64,000 bases of DNA from Gymnopus androsaceus JB14 (Eukaryota > Basidiomycota > Agaricomycetes > Agaricales > Omphalotaceae), in assembly GCA_009733575.1 (NCBI GenBank), contig ML769480.1, positions 62,001 to 126,000 on the forward strand. Direction: 5' to 3'. Positions 23,204 to 33,793 of the stretch are shown piece by piece (within the stretch, counting starts at the first letter, position 1; the number at the start of each line of letters is the position of its first letter). Made by a program: the position numbers and the translations under genes. The notes under the pieces are model-generated. The model ran no database searches, was not told the origin of the DNA, and saw nothing but the letters and a program-made list of their open reading frames with translations.

Positions 23204-25709
23204 AATGAGGACCAGATCTTTTCAACGGTCCAATTACACCCAACTTACGGTGATAAATGAACAAGATGAGCAGCCTGCTCGTGGCTATCCAAGCTCTCCT
23301 CCTGCCTCTTCAGACTTTTGATCATCCAAGCTCTGATGATCCAGCTTCTCGTTCTTCTGCAACTTCCATATCTGAAGTTCTCCGTGATGACATCTGGAAA
23401 GATGCACCAAATACCGAGTCCGAATTTGCTCAAGATCTCTACGGTCGACTGGTGAAAATCTCTCAAGATCGCGAGCCTGCGTCTGCAGATACCTTGAAAA
23501 CTTCTCGGCGTCCAACGGTACGCTTTGGGTCCAATCGCAACAAGAGCGAAAACTTTGCTTTCACATTTAGGTATGTTATATCCTCTGACCACGTTTTACA
23601 CACTGAAACTCCATTCCAGGTTACCAATGAACAATCTTCCCCAGCTTCCACCATCGAATTCGAATAAACGCTCTCGAACCTCGATCCCCGTCAAAGCCCA
23701 TTCTCCATACCAGGCTGCTACTGGCTCTCCGAAAGCCAAGAAACGCCGTCTCCTCAGACACGCCACCGTTGGCGATACCAGATACGTTACTGGCACAGCG
23801 ACCTTTAGACGCGCTCTTTCGCTGCGTTCTGAAGCGGAAAACGATCAGGATTATAGTTTCGATCCACCTGCTTCTTTTCCTCAGATTCCCGAACACGGCA
23901 GCATTCCTTCGATTTCCGACTCTGAACTACCTCCAGATTGGGTTCCTACCGTCCCTTGCAGCCCTGAGCAGGATGTTCCAACCCGCACTCCTCTTCGACG
24001 TCCTTCCATCTATCGTGATCCACTCCATAAACCTTCCAGCCGCTCACTTTCGAAGGAAACTAAGAAACCGAGCCGTAGCACTGCTCAACTCAAACTGACG
24101 CGTGTCATACCTTTTGATGTCCCAATCATCGCTCCGCCGCCGAATCATACGTGGAACCCGCCATTGAGCGAGTCAGCGCAGGCGAAAACGAGACTCGTCA
24201 GGTTCCGGGAGCGTGAGCGTAGAATGAGGGAAGCTGATTCAGCCTGGATGCAAGTCCCTTCAGCTGCTTCTCTGGAAGGGAGGACATTCATCGACAAAGG
24301 ACCAATACGACGATGACGATTTAGATGAGCTTGAAGGAACCGTCAATGAACTTCAGAAAAGGTTCGAGGGGCGACCAAAGATCAAACACGGATTAGGTTT
24401 CAAAATGATTCAATGGATTCTACAGGTATGAATCTTTTATCGTGCAATGCCCACTTTTGATTCCGCTTCTAGGTCTTACCGGCGCATACAAGCTCTTCAA
24501 CCTTCGAGGGCGACTCAACGCACCTCTTTCTCTTCTATGGATTCCAGCACTTCTCACTATGGGTCTCCTGCACTGTCCGACATCGACAATGGTCCTCCTG
24601 ATCTCACTGATCAGCTCCTCAACTCTCCCGAAAGTAGATTTCACGCTGCTTACCTTTTCATGAGGTTCTTCGATATCGTGTTCGGAACCCAGGAAATGCG
24701 GCAGAAGGATAAAGTGAAGGGACTGGGGCTATTTTCGCGCTGGGATATTGACGGCTCTGAGCTTGTGACGTGGGATGTGGCTATAGCCTGCCTAGCTTTA
24801 AGCGTCAAGGTATGTTCTTTGGCATTACGATGTAGAAAGGTTTGCTGAAATCCTCTCCAGTTGCATAGAGACTTTCTTGCTCCTCTTTTCCCGGTATACT
24901 CCTTTCAGTTCGAGGATCTCGCGCCCCATTACATCGAGTACGAGGATCTCGAGGTAAATATTATTCTTTTTCGACAAGTTCAGATCAACTCATTTTCATC
25001 AGGCCGCTCAACGAGATATTCTTTTCGCGTTATCGTACAATCTAGGAGGCACTCCTCAAGGTATTCTCGATGAGCTTTGGATCGCTCTACCATCACTCCA
25101 GAGAGCTGCTCTCCTTCAATCAAGGCTGGAGCTCAGTCTTGCAAGAGACCTGGCTCATTCTTTTCGAGGCCGTTTCTGGTGAGTTTATCTATCCCACATT
25201 TCGTCTACTATCGTCTAAACCTCCATTCGCACCGCAGATCCCGAAGTCATGAAATTCTCACTCTCGCTTCTAACTGCAGCTGCCGTCATGGAAGGACTCA
25301 TGTCTGCACTCGTGCGAGAAGTATCAGTCCCAAGATCCGTGGTACGAAACTTTCCGACGCAGGAGGCTATCAGCGATCCCGACTCATACCGAGTATGATG
25401 ATTCTGAATCCCAACCATCCGAATGTGGATCTTCCTCGTTTTCGTCATCGTCGACGACATCCTCAATCCACTTCACGCCTTCCGCCAACTATGATACTTT
25501 TACGCTTCAAAAAGCAAAGGAACGTATGCGTAGGGCGAGGATAGAATCTGAAGGAGTGCTGTTGGATATTCAAGCGGCTTTGGGGATCGCGGATGTGGGT
25601 TTGCTTTTCTTTCTTTGTGATCTAAAGCGAGACACTGATCATCTTGTTTCAGGATGAGTTGGAGGTCTGTAGGGAGTGGATTACGCCGTTCGTTGGTTCG
25701 CGCTGGTGA
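23204..25709 (+). pseudogene. Cyclin-fold protein, copy 1, frameshifted
   Basis: The start region (MRTRSFQRSNYTQL) leads into a long basic and Ser/Pro-rich N-terminal part (PKAKKRRLLRHATVGDTRY), then a cyclin-box-like core: FDIVFGTQEMRQKDKVKG, LVTWDVAIACLALSVK, LHRDFLAPLFPVYSFQFE, YIEYEDLEAAQRDILFAL, then LSYNLGGTPQGILDELWI. Against the second copy (56730-58330), copy 1 has at least three one-base insertions: near 23319 (extra T in GACTTTTGAT), near 25099 (CTCCAGAGAG for CTCCGAGAG) and near 25319 (CGAGAAGTA for CGAGAGTA). The last two break the cyclin core and the C-terminal region. The expected end, WITPFVGSRW and TGA, lies at 25707-25709. A Ty3 element is inserted 130 bp downstream. Either this is a recent pseudogene or the indels are assembly errors. 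Confidence 0.68.
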
Positions 25710-25836
25710 TTCGCCGAATTATGCTTTCGATTCTCTGTAATTGCTTTGCAGATGGGAATATCCATCGATTTCGCTCGTTCATCATGTTGCTTTCTGTATG
25801 ATTATTATCCTTCTCTTCTGTAACTGTCTTTGGACT

Positions 25837-25840
25837 GTAC
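25837..25840. repeat. Target-site duplication, left (GTAC)
   Basis: GTAC directly precedes the 5' LTR. The same four bases directly follow the 3' LTR at 36554-36557. The unoccupied site in the second cyclin copy (58438-58441) carries one GTAC in otherwise identical flanks, which confirms the insertion point. Confidence 0.85.
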
Positions 25841-26645
25841 TGTGGAAGTGACGCGTACGCGACCCGCGGAATCCGGACAACGTGACCCTTTTATCCTTGG
25901 GCGCCTTCCTACAGCCGATTTCTCTCCCTTACGACGACAACCGCCAAAACTCTTCGCTGTCACGTCTCTTGACGTTGCTTCTTTCCGGACTCGATGGCCC
26001 CGACTACGACTACATCTCAACGAATTCTTGTACCTACGCTGAAGACTCGAGGAGGAGAGAGGAGGATGAAGCACCCGGTCCGACACCAGGGTACCTTCGC
26101 CTTGAGCAAGCGTTGCTGAAGCTTGAGGGCCTTCACATTGTACCCTGGGGGATTGCGCTAATCGGTAGCCCGGTGTCGATTCCGAATTTATCCAAATCGG
26201 GTTGGATGGCACTCTTCTTCCCTGCTTCCTTTTTATTTCACGTTTCACCCAAATTTTCAGTACTTATAATCTGTGACCCGAATTGTAAAATGGCATTCGA
26301 TTCTTGCACCCAACCACCATCGTAGTGAAAGGCCAACGCAGCCTGCAAGCATTGTCTCAATGCCCTTTTCTCGCTCAAACTCGTTCTCTCGAACGAAAAC
26401 ACTAACTTCTTATTTCAGTATTTACGCGGGACCGACTCCAACTCGAGCTTTCGTTTAGAAAGCTTCGTTGACGTCAAACTCTACGTTAGGTACGCTAAAC
26501 CCCCACTTTCTCTCTCTCTCCTTGCTTCTCCGGTGGCGTTAGCCCTCTGCAGACGCTAGTGCTTCCTTGACCCCCAGGTAGACCGGACCCCTCCGTGCAC
26601 GACTAGGTGCCTCTGTTCTCTTGTAGAACAACCCCTTCTTCTGCA
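25841..26645 (+). repeat. 5' LTR (805 bp)
   Basis: Matches 35749-36553 over its full length without indels, with two substitutions seen by eye. It begins TGTGGAAGTG and ends TTCTGCA. An open frame of 147 codons inside both LTRs is a by-product of high GC and is not called. Confidence 0.93.
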
Positions 26646-26646
26646 G

Positions 26647-26664
26647 TGGAGCCCACCGCGAGGG
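26647..26664 (+). other. Candidate primer-binding site
   Basis: Starting two bases after the 5' LTR, TGGAGCCCACC begins with the TGG that pairs with a tRNA CCA end, as expected for minus-strand priming. The cognate tRNA could not be named from sequence alone. Confidence 0.5.
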
Positions 26665-27140
26665 CCTAGTTTTCCGCTGCTCGGAGCTTCTCTCCTCGTC
26701 TTCCGTCCCCATTCTCTGTACACACTTCGCTACACCGACTTATCGGTAAGCGACCCTCTCTTTCCTCAAAAATTTCGGACTATCGGGCAGACTTTTCCGA
26801 TATCCCACCAACCGATAACGACTTCAACACGTTTATCGGACAGCACCCAGACGGCGACCTCTTCGCCGAGATTAACTCTCGTTCTGAAGACTCTGACGAC
26901 TCTTCCTCCGACTCAGAAAGCAATATCACGGTTACACTGGCCTCTTCGTCAGCTAACCCTCCTACTTCGCGATTCAGTCTTTTCGGTAGAGGATCCACAT
27001 CCCGCCGTGCTCGTTCTACACCGTCGTCTCCTCAGCCAAGTCGCTCTTCTTCACCCCAACAACAGCCTCCGATCGTAGCTCCAGTTCTTCAGATCGTCCC
27101 ATCCAACTCCAACACTTCGGGAATAACCAACTCAGTCAGC

Positions 27141-27977
27141 ATGTCCTCTGTAGCTTCTACCACCGCTCTTGTCTTCACCATGCCCGTCCCCGGAATGGCG
27201 GACGCCCCAAAATTCACAGGCGCTCGACCCTCAGCGTTTCTAAAGCAGATCCTTGCCCATGGAACTCGAGCAGGAATCGCCGACAAAGACCAACTCGTCG
27301 ACTATATCGTCCTGTATTCATCTGACGAGGTAGCCTCCAACATTCAGTACCTCCCGGAATTCGACCTAGACGAGCCCGCAAAAACTTGGGTAACCGCGGA
27401 AGCTCGACTCCTCCGAATGTACAAATCGTCCGAGGAAGTTCCTGTGGTCCGCCTCAAGGATCTCGAGACTTTCTGCCGTCTAGGGTCGAAAGAACCCAAG
27501 TTCACGAAGAAATCGGAGCTAGAGAAGTATTATAATAGCTTTCTCAAAGTTGCCGGTCCTCTGTTGAAAAACAAGAGTATTACTTCTACTGATTCGAACT
27601 ATTACTTTGTTCAGGGTCTCCCCACCAAGGATCTCAAGTACCTCATGCGGGTACTTCCAGCAGCTAATCGTCTTCGAGCCTCACCTCCGACAATGGACGC
27701 AGCTTACGACCTTCTCGAGACCAAACTCGACGACAAGACGTCTCTCGACACTCACGACTGGGAATCCGATGAATCAGCAGACGAAGGAACTCTCGAACGT
27801 CTCAGCAACGTCAAGTTTTCGAAGGACTCGAAGAAAATCGATGGACCAATCGTTCCAAAGAGACCGAGTCTGAAGAAGGACGACGCTAAGTCCTCCGACC
27901 TCATCGAATCCTTAACGAAAGAGATGCAAGAAATCAGGGCCTCTCTCGCGAACCTTAATCGCAGAGGATCCCCTTGA
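27141..27977 (+). CDS. Retrotransposon Gag (capsid part)
   Basis: A 278-codon frame encodes a Gag capsid-like protein: APKFTGARPSAFLKQILAH at the N-terminus of the capsid fold, KTWVTAEARLLRMY, then helical blocks LEKYYNSFLKVAGPLL and YFVQGLPTKDLKYLMRVLP, typical of Ty3-type Gag. The same frame stays open upstream to about 26763 with coding-like, acidic Ser-rich sequence but no ATG, so the natural start could be further up or reached by splicing at GTAAGC (26746). The frame ends at a single TGA (27975-27977), and the same frame resumes at once with a Pro/Thr-rich linker and a zinc-knuckle-like CWMCGEWHDD motif. The TGA therefore separates capsid from nucleocapsid. Confidence 0.82.
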   Translation: MSSVASTTALVFTMPVPGMADAPKFTGARPSAFLKQILAHGTRAGIADKDQLVDYIVLYSSDEVASNIQYLPEFDLDEPAKTWVTAEARLLRMYKSSEEVPVVRLKDLETFCRLGSKEPKFTKKSELEKYYNSFLKVAGPLLKNKSITSTDSNYYFVQGLPTKDLKYLMRVLPAANRLRASPPTMDAAYDLLETKLDDKTSLDTHDWESDESADEGTLERLSNVKFSKDSKKIDGPIVPKRPSLKKDDAKSSDLIESLTKEMQEIRASLANLNRRGSP

Positions 27978-29680
27978 CCTCCTACTCCAACGAACACGCC
28001 TGCGGAACAGCCTTCAACCGCTCCTGCTCGACCATGCTGGATGTGCGGTGAATGGCACGACGATCCCACTATCCCCAATAAATGTATTCATATCGAAGAA
28101 TTCATTAACGAAGGTTTGGTGGTAAGACAGTATAATGGGCGAATTACTACGCCTGACGGACTCCAACTCCCACGAGTCACTTATGGACAGAAAGGAGGAG
28201 TCGCAGCGATTCTACGAGCACGCCGTAATTCTTCTGGGAAAGATGCCCCTCCTCACTTGCCATCTTCTTCTCCAGCTGCGCTTACATTGGGAGGCGTTAG
28301 CGTCTTTGACGATGGTATCTTTGGCGTCGCTAGTGCTGACGTCCGTTTTGACTACGACGATCCCGCTGACAACGATCGAGACTTATACGATATGACTGAC
28401 TTTATCCCTTCCGTAGCTCCCACCACTCGTTCAGGAAAGGATACCTCTGCTCGTCACGACCCAATGACTCAGAGAGGACGAACTAACAACAAACGCAGTG
28501 GCCCTCGACCTCCTTCCGATGACCAGCCTTCTGGTTTCAGTCCTCCCAGCCTTCAAAAACCGACCGAACCAGCACCTCCTCACGCCCCAAAGGCACCGGA
28601 ACCTTCGCTCGAGCCTATTCCCATTGACCACGACGAGGTTCCACCTCGACCTCCCACAAAATATTCGAAGAAATCCGTGTCCATCCCAGAACCTCCGAAT
28701 CCAATCAACAGAAACGAAGGGTGGCACCAAGCTCAGCCTTCTAGGAATCCGAAACCTCAAAATCCGAACAAGCCTGATGTGGAGATGAAGGACGGTTCAC
28801 GTCAAGTACCCTCCTCCGTACCACATTACCACTTTACCTCTGATCTTCAACAGAGAACCGATTCGAAAAAGATCTTCGATAAGATTATCGATACTGACAT
28901 CACTCTTTCTGTAGGCGATCTCATTGGAAGTAGTCCGAGTTTGATGAAGTTAATGGTGGACGCTGCGAAAACGCGTAGGGAGTACGCGCAGAAATCAGTG
29001 AGTGCTATATTCAGAGACGACGAGGACGGGGAGGACATCGGGCCTCAGGCTATCTCGAGAGGATTACATGTTCCTTTCGAAGATGCGCCAAAATTAAAAG
29101 ACTTTTTAGTCAAGTATTCGAGCGCGGTGGTGGCCTCGAATAAACTTTATGCTATGGTTACAGGTATATTTGAGGTGGTGATCGCTGGACACCGTTTCCA
29201 AGCTATGATCGACACTGGGTCAGAGTTGACCATCTGGGTCCAGGACTTTCTTCGAGAAAGTGCGATTACCGTTGGAAATCGAAGGGATGAAATGGTCCCT
29301 GAAAGATGTGAACGGAGGGATTAAACCCTTAATGGGTGTACTGACGGATTCCGATATTTGGATCGGGAAGTATAACTTCCCGCATCATATTTTTATTAGC
29401 AGGCACGATCTCAGCGACTCCTGGGACATCATCCTCGGACAGCCCTTCCTTCAATGGTATCGCTTGTCGTATCAAATATTGGCGTTCTGGCGACACCCGT
29501 TTGTTTTTATGGAATGACGGCGACAAGAATCGAGTTCCGCACTGTCTCTATCAGTCTCACGGACCCCAAGTCCGAGAGAAACCAATACGTCATCCGCAAC
29601 CCCAACGAAGACAAATCCCGACCTTTCGTCGAAGCACGCGCTGTAACCGGTGATGAAGACTGGGACGTGCCCGAGGATTT
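27978..29680 (+). pseudogene. Retrotransposon nucleocapsid-protease region, frame-broken
   Basis: Directly after the TGA the gag frame continues (open to 29324) through a CWMC zinc-knuckle-like motif, a long Pro-rich linker, and the start of an aspartic protease (FQAMIDTGSELTIW, the DTG active site, at about 29200-29230). The protease then changes frame near 29270-29290. Its second half, DIWIGKYNFPHHIFIS and WDIILGQPFLQW, lies in the frame open at 29260-29517. A further change near 29500 leads to SISLTDPKSERNQY and ends DWDVPEDF at TGA 29682. The element's own protease would thus not be made as one chain without recoding. Domain order capsid-NC-PR is normal for Ty3. Confidence 0.75.
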
Positions 29681-32600
29681 TTGACCAAGGAGCAAAGTCC
29701 GATCTTCTACTGTGCTCCTGCGACGTTTGGAAGATCACTCGAAGCATTGTTAGGCAACGCTGAGTATTCCGAATTCAATTCTCTTTTGTTCGAAAGTCCT
29801 CCTCCTCAGTTCGATCGAATGATCAGAACTTACGCTTTGGCCACCGGTAATGTCACACGCGAAATGCATCATACTTCTTGGACAGACCGAGCTTTTCCCG
29901 AAATTTCTAATCCAATAACTTACGAACCATTTTCAGTTAATCCAGCTTCTACTAACCTTCCCGGGGTAAAACCTCGAAGCCATTATAAACCGGTCCATCG
30001 AAAATACCGGCCCGTCCCAACATACAATCCCGATCCTGCCGCCCAAGAATTCAAAACGCTACCTCTGCCTCAAAATATCGAATTTCCTATCAATCCTCCT
30101 CCTATCGATTCTCTACAGTTCGGGGAAAGGGTAACGAAGGACCGGCTCATCGACATGCTTTCACGCATCGAGCCTGGGACCCTGACCACAACCGAAACCA
30201 ACCTTTTGGGATGGATCGTGACACAGAGAGAGCTTGCTTTCGCTTGGGATCAAACTGAGCGTGGTACGTTTTCTCGAAAGTACTTCCCTGACTACGTCAT
30301 TCCCACTATAGAACATACACCTTGGCAAAGAGCGCCAATACGAATAGCGAACGCCATTATCGACGAAGTCATCAAAGAAATCGAGAAAGGTGAAAAGGGA
30401 GGACGTTTCGAACCTACTAAATCTAGCTATCGTTCGGCGCTATTCGCAGTTAAAAAGAAGAAAGGTATACGAATCGTGGTGAACCTCGAAGAGTTAAATG
30501 CGGTCACCATCATGGACGCGAGCTTACCTCCTAACGTTCACGAATTTGCTGAATGGTTTCTAGGGGCTTCGGTTTATGCTTTACTGGATCTGTTTTCCGG
30601 ATTCGACGCGCGCTGGGTAGCTGTTCAATCACGACCTATGCAAGCATTTCATTCGCCAGCCGGTGCGAAGCAACAAGCGACTCTCGTACAAGGATTCACG
30701 AATTCGATGCAAGAATTCCAAAGATGTACCAATCACGCAACTTTTCATATCAGGGAATTCGTTCGAGTCTTCGTCGACGACTGTGGTCTCAAAGGTCCAA
30801 ACACGCGGTACAATGACGAGGAGATCCATCCAGGCATCCGCCGTTTCGTTTGGGAGTATTTTCTTCGACTGGATTTGTTGCTCGCCACCCTCATTGATTC
30901 AGGAATGACTGCTTCGGGGTCAAAGGCTATTCTCGCTGCGTTCAAACTCAGGATCGTCGGGTCCATTGTATCTCTTGAAGGATGGCACATGGAGCCGTCA
31001 ATGATCCAGAAGATCCTGAACTGGCCAGTGCCAAGTTGCATTACCGAAGTTCGAGGCTTCCTAGGAGCAGCTGGAGTAGGACGAAGGTGGATTAAAGGAT
31101 TCGCTCTTATCGCTAAGCCCATGACTATTCTTCTCCGAGACTTGTTGGAAATTGACTTCATATTTACTGATGACGCATTAGACGCTTTCAATTTTCTGAA
31201 ATCCCGTATCTCGACCCCTCCAGTTCTGATTGTCATCGACTACCCTGCCGCGAAGTTAGTAACTCGGAGACCTCGGGAATCCGACGAAGGCTTGATGGTT
31301 GTCGGAGTTGATGGCTGTTGGTCCGGAGCTGGATGGGGACTTTACCAAATCCGCGACAAGGTTAAACGTATCTCTGGATACGGATCCTGCACGTTCAACG
31401 AGCGCGAACAGAACTACGGACAACCCAAGACCGAACTATACGCTGTTTATCGAGCGTTCAAGGAACTCCGCCATCGCATCTGGGGTGTCTTCTTTAGACT
31501 GGACCATGACGCTATCTCACTCGCAAAAATGCTCAAGGACCCTGACAATGTTCCTAATGCACCAATCTTACGTTGGGCCGCATGGTGTAGGTTATTTACG
31601 TTCGAGACTAACCACGTCCCAGCTACGTCCCACAAACTGGAAGATGCCTTGTCTCGTCGACCACATGTCGAAGGAGAACATATCGAAACCGAGGCGGAAC
31701 AAGAAGAGTTCCTCGATAGCTACATCAATCAAGTCGGATGGGAAAAGGAGTGTTCGCGACTCGAATCTCTGCCTCGAATCGACGCCAAGTACCTCTTCGA
31801 GCTCTTTTCTATTCGTTTTTCCAAAAACTATGATACGTCGTGGGACCTTATGCGCGAATTGCCCCGTATCTCGAATTCGAGAGGCCCCCAATCTCCATTG
31901 TTTGGTCCAGGGGGAGTTTATTCTTCTCTCGACCCCAATGAGCCCTATTCGTTTTTCACCTTCTCATCGCTGCGCTTCGTGAACAAATCTTCGCTAAGGT
32001 ACTTGCCAGATTTCGATTTAAAGGTACCACATACAAGAGTCGAAAGATGCTCCTTGGGTGACGAGGAATTCACAACCGAAATCACATTCTTTGAGACCCA
32101 ACCGTCGCTCTACTCGCTCACCGCATCTGCTACAGGGGTTTCCATGAAGAAGAAAGAGCTCGACGACTCCGCTGGGTACTGGGATGAAATCAGGAATTTT
32201 TTGGGTAAAGGTACGGTTCCCCTGCCTATCGTTTCGGATCGAGAACGCCTCCAGTTCTTCAAACGGGTCCGCCGTTTTGTTCTTCGAGAAGGGAGGCTTT
32301 ACTTGCTGCCAAAGAGCAAACGCAAAGAGGATGCGCTTCCAAGGCTCGTCGTGGAGGATGTCGAGAGGAGAGGGGAATTGATGGCCGAGGCTCATAATGA
32401 GACTGGTCATCGAGGTCGCGATGCTACTTATCGGTTTTTATTGGACAGATTTTACTGGCCCGCCATGTACGAAGCTGTCTCGTACTTCGTTCGTTCCTGC
32501 ATAGAGTGCCAAAAGCTCATCAAGCCCTTACCAATGGTCCCACTCAACGTTTCGTGGCAGTCACCCATTTTGCGACATTTCAATCTCGACGCAATTCACA

Positions 32601-33673
32601 TGCCCAAAGGCTTTGGAGGATTCAAGTATATCATTCAAGCGGTAGAACCGAATATTCTTTGGCCAGAGGCTAAACCTCTCGTTGCGTTAAAAGCCACTTA
32701 TGTCGCGAAATTCATCTACCAGGATCTCATATGTCGATTCGGTTGCATTCCCGTTATCTCCATGGACGGTGGACCGGAGTTCCTGAAGGAAGTACGAGAA
32801 TTGCTTACCTCCCTCTATAGATGCAAGATCGTTGTCTCGACTCCGTACCACCCTCAAGGTAATGGGGTAGTGGAACGGAACCACGTTCCGTTGGTCAAGG
32901 CGATCGTCAAAGCTGCCGGAGACGCAATAGGGACTTGGCCTGATTGGGTCGCGACTGCCCTGTTCGCCCTTCGAATCACCGTTTCTCGCGCTACAGGTTT
33001 TTCTCCTTACTTCCTCTTATACGGTGTACATCCCCTCCTTTCATTCGACGTTACGGAGCCCACCTGGCAGACCCTCGACTGGGATAAGGTGTCCTCGACT
33101 TCAGACCTCATTGTGATCCGCATGCGTCAGCTCGCTAGACGCGATCCCAAACTCCGCTTGGCATATGCTACGATTCGGGCTTCCCGACAACGTGCAATCG
33201 ATGATTCCCTCAAAAGGAACAATGGGAGGTTCGATTTTCATGAGTACAAGGAAGGCATGTATGTTTGGCTCCGAGAATCCCAACTCGAAGAGCAGAAGGG
33301 GAATAAAGGAGATTGGACGTATTCTGGTCCGTACATCATCCACCAGAAACGAGACCACGGATCGTACGTGCTACGGGAGCTCGATGGAACCATTATGAAA
33401 AGGCATGTCAATACTCAGAGACTACGCTTATTTTTCTTTCGTCCAGATAATCAAACCTTAAAATCACGCCTTCCGACGCGTCCGAAGCCTAAGGAAGCTG
33501 TAGTTAACGCCGTGGAACTGGAAGACGCGTCGAAACGCGATGAAATCGCGTCCGATTCATACACGCTGAGTTCTTTTGCTGCTTCTGTTAAAATCTACTC
33601 CTCCCAATACGACTCGAAATGGGAACCGATCTCTGATGAGATCTTTTGGATGCGAGGCTATGCCTCTGAATGA
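29681..33673 (+). CDS. Pol polyprotein: RT, RNase H, integrase
   Basis: About 1330 codons with no stop. There is no ATG at the start: the frame opens at TTG and continues from the protease frame by a one-base slip in a T5 run. Reverse transcriptase blocks are YRSALFAVKKKKGIRIVVN, LDLFSGFDARWV, and the catalytic VFVDDCG (FVDD instead of the commoner YVDD). RNase H shows VGVDGCWSGAGWGL, PKTELYAV and LDHDAISL. The integrase has an H-x4-H..C-x2-C zinc domain (HNETGH..CIEC) and a D-D-35-E core: LDAIHM, SMDGGPEF and NGVVERNH, with 35 residues between the second D and the E. The C-terminal part is SH3-like (YSGPYIIHQKRDHGSYVL). No chromodomain follows. All catalytic residues looked for are present, so the polyprotein could be active if translated. 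Confidence 0.92.
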   Translation: MTKEQSPIFYCAPATFGRSLEALLGNAEYSEFNSLLFESPPPQFDRMIRTYALATGNVTREMHHTSWTDRAFPEISNPITYEPFSVNPASTNLPGVKPRSHYKPVHRKYRPVPTYNPDPAAQEFKTLPLPQNIEFPINPPPIDSLQFGERVTKDRLIDMLSRIEPGTLTTTETNLLGWIVTQRELAFAWDQTERGTFSRKYFPDYVIPTIEHTPWQRAPIRIANAIIDEVIKEIEKGEKGGRFEPTKSSYRSALFAVKKKKGIRIVVNLEELNAVTIMDASLPPNVHEFAEWFLGASVYALLDLFSGFDARWVAVQSRPMQAFHSPAGAKQQATLVQGFTNSMQEFQRCTNHATFHIREFVRVFVDDCGLKGPNTRYNDEEIHPGIRRFVWEYFLRLDLLLATLIDSGMTASGSKAILAAFKLRIVGSIVSLEGWHMEPSMIQKILNWPVPSCITEVRGFLGAAGVGRRWIKGFALIAKPMTILLRDLLEIDFIFTDDALDAFNFLKSRISTPPVLIVIDYPAAKLVTRRPRESDEGLMVVGVDGCWSGAGWGLYQIRDKVKRISGYGSCTFNEREQNYGQPKTELYAVYRAFKELRHRIWGVFFRLDHDAISLAKMLKDPDNVPNAPILRWAAWCRLFTFETNHVPATSHKLEDALSRRPHVEGEHIETEAEQEEFLDSYINQVGWEKECSRLESLPRIDAKYLFELFSIRFSKNYDTSWDLMRELPRISNSRGPQSPLFGPGGVYSSLDPNEPYSFFTFSSLRFVNKSSLRYLPDFDLKVPHTRVERCSLGDEEFTTEITFFETQPSLYSLTASATGVSMKKKELDDSAGYWDEIRNFLGKGTVPLPIVSDRERLQFFKRVRRFVLREGRLYLLPKSKRKEDALPRLVVEDVERRGELMAEAHNETGHRGRDATYRFLLDRFYWPAMYEAVSYFVRSCIECQKLIKPLPMVPLNVSWQSPILRHFNLDAIHMPKGFGGFKYIIQAVEPNILWPEAKPLVALKATYVAKFIYQDLICRFGCIPVISMDGGPEFLKEVRELLTSLYRCKIVVSTPYHPQGNGVVERNHVPLVKAIVKAAGDAIGTWPDWVATALFALRITVSRATGFSPYFLLYGVHPLLSFDVTEPTWQTLDWDKVSSTSDLIVIRMRQLARRDPKLRLAYATIRASRQRAIDDSLKRNNGRFDFHEYKEGMYVWLRESQLEEQKGNKGDWTYSGPYIIHQKRDHGSYVLRELDGTIMKRHVNTQRLRLFFFRPDNQTLKSRLPTRPKPKEAVVNAVELEDASKRDEIASDSYTLSSFAASVKIYSSQYDSKWEPISDEIFWMRGYASE

Positions 33674-33793
33674 CTAGCCGGCCACGAGGCAGCAAAGTCT
33701 TCTTTTTGGACTCTTTATTTTAACCTTATTTTAATCTCGAGATTCTCTCTCTCTTCGTTTTTTCCCCTCATTCTCTCTAATCTTCTTGCCACA

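Noticed and set aside
25882..26325. 147-codon open frames in both LTRs (also 35790-36233)
   Set aside because: They lie entirely inside LTR sequence, on both strands, with no protein motif; chance frames in GC-rich DNA.
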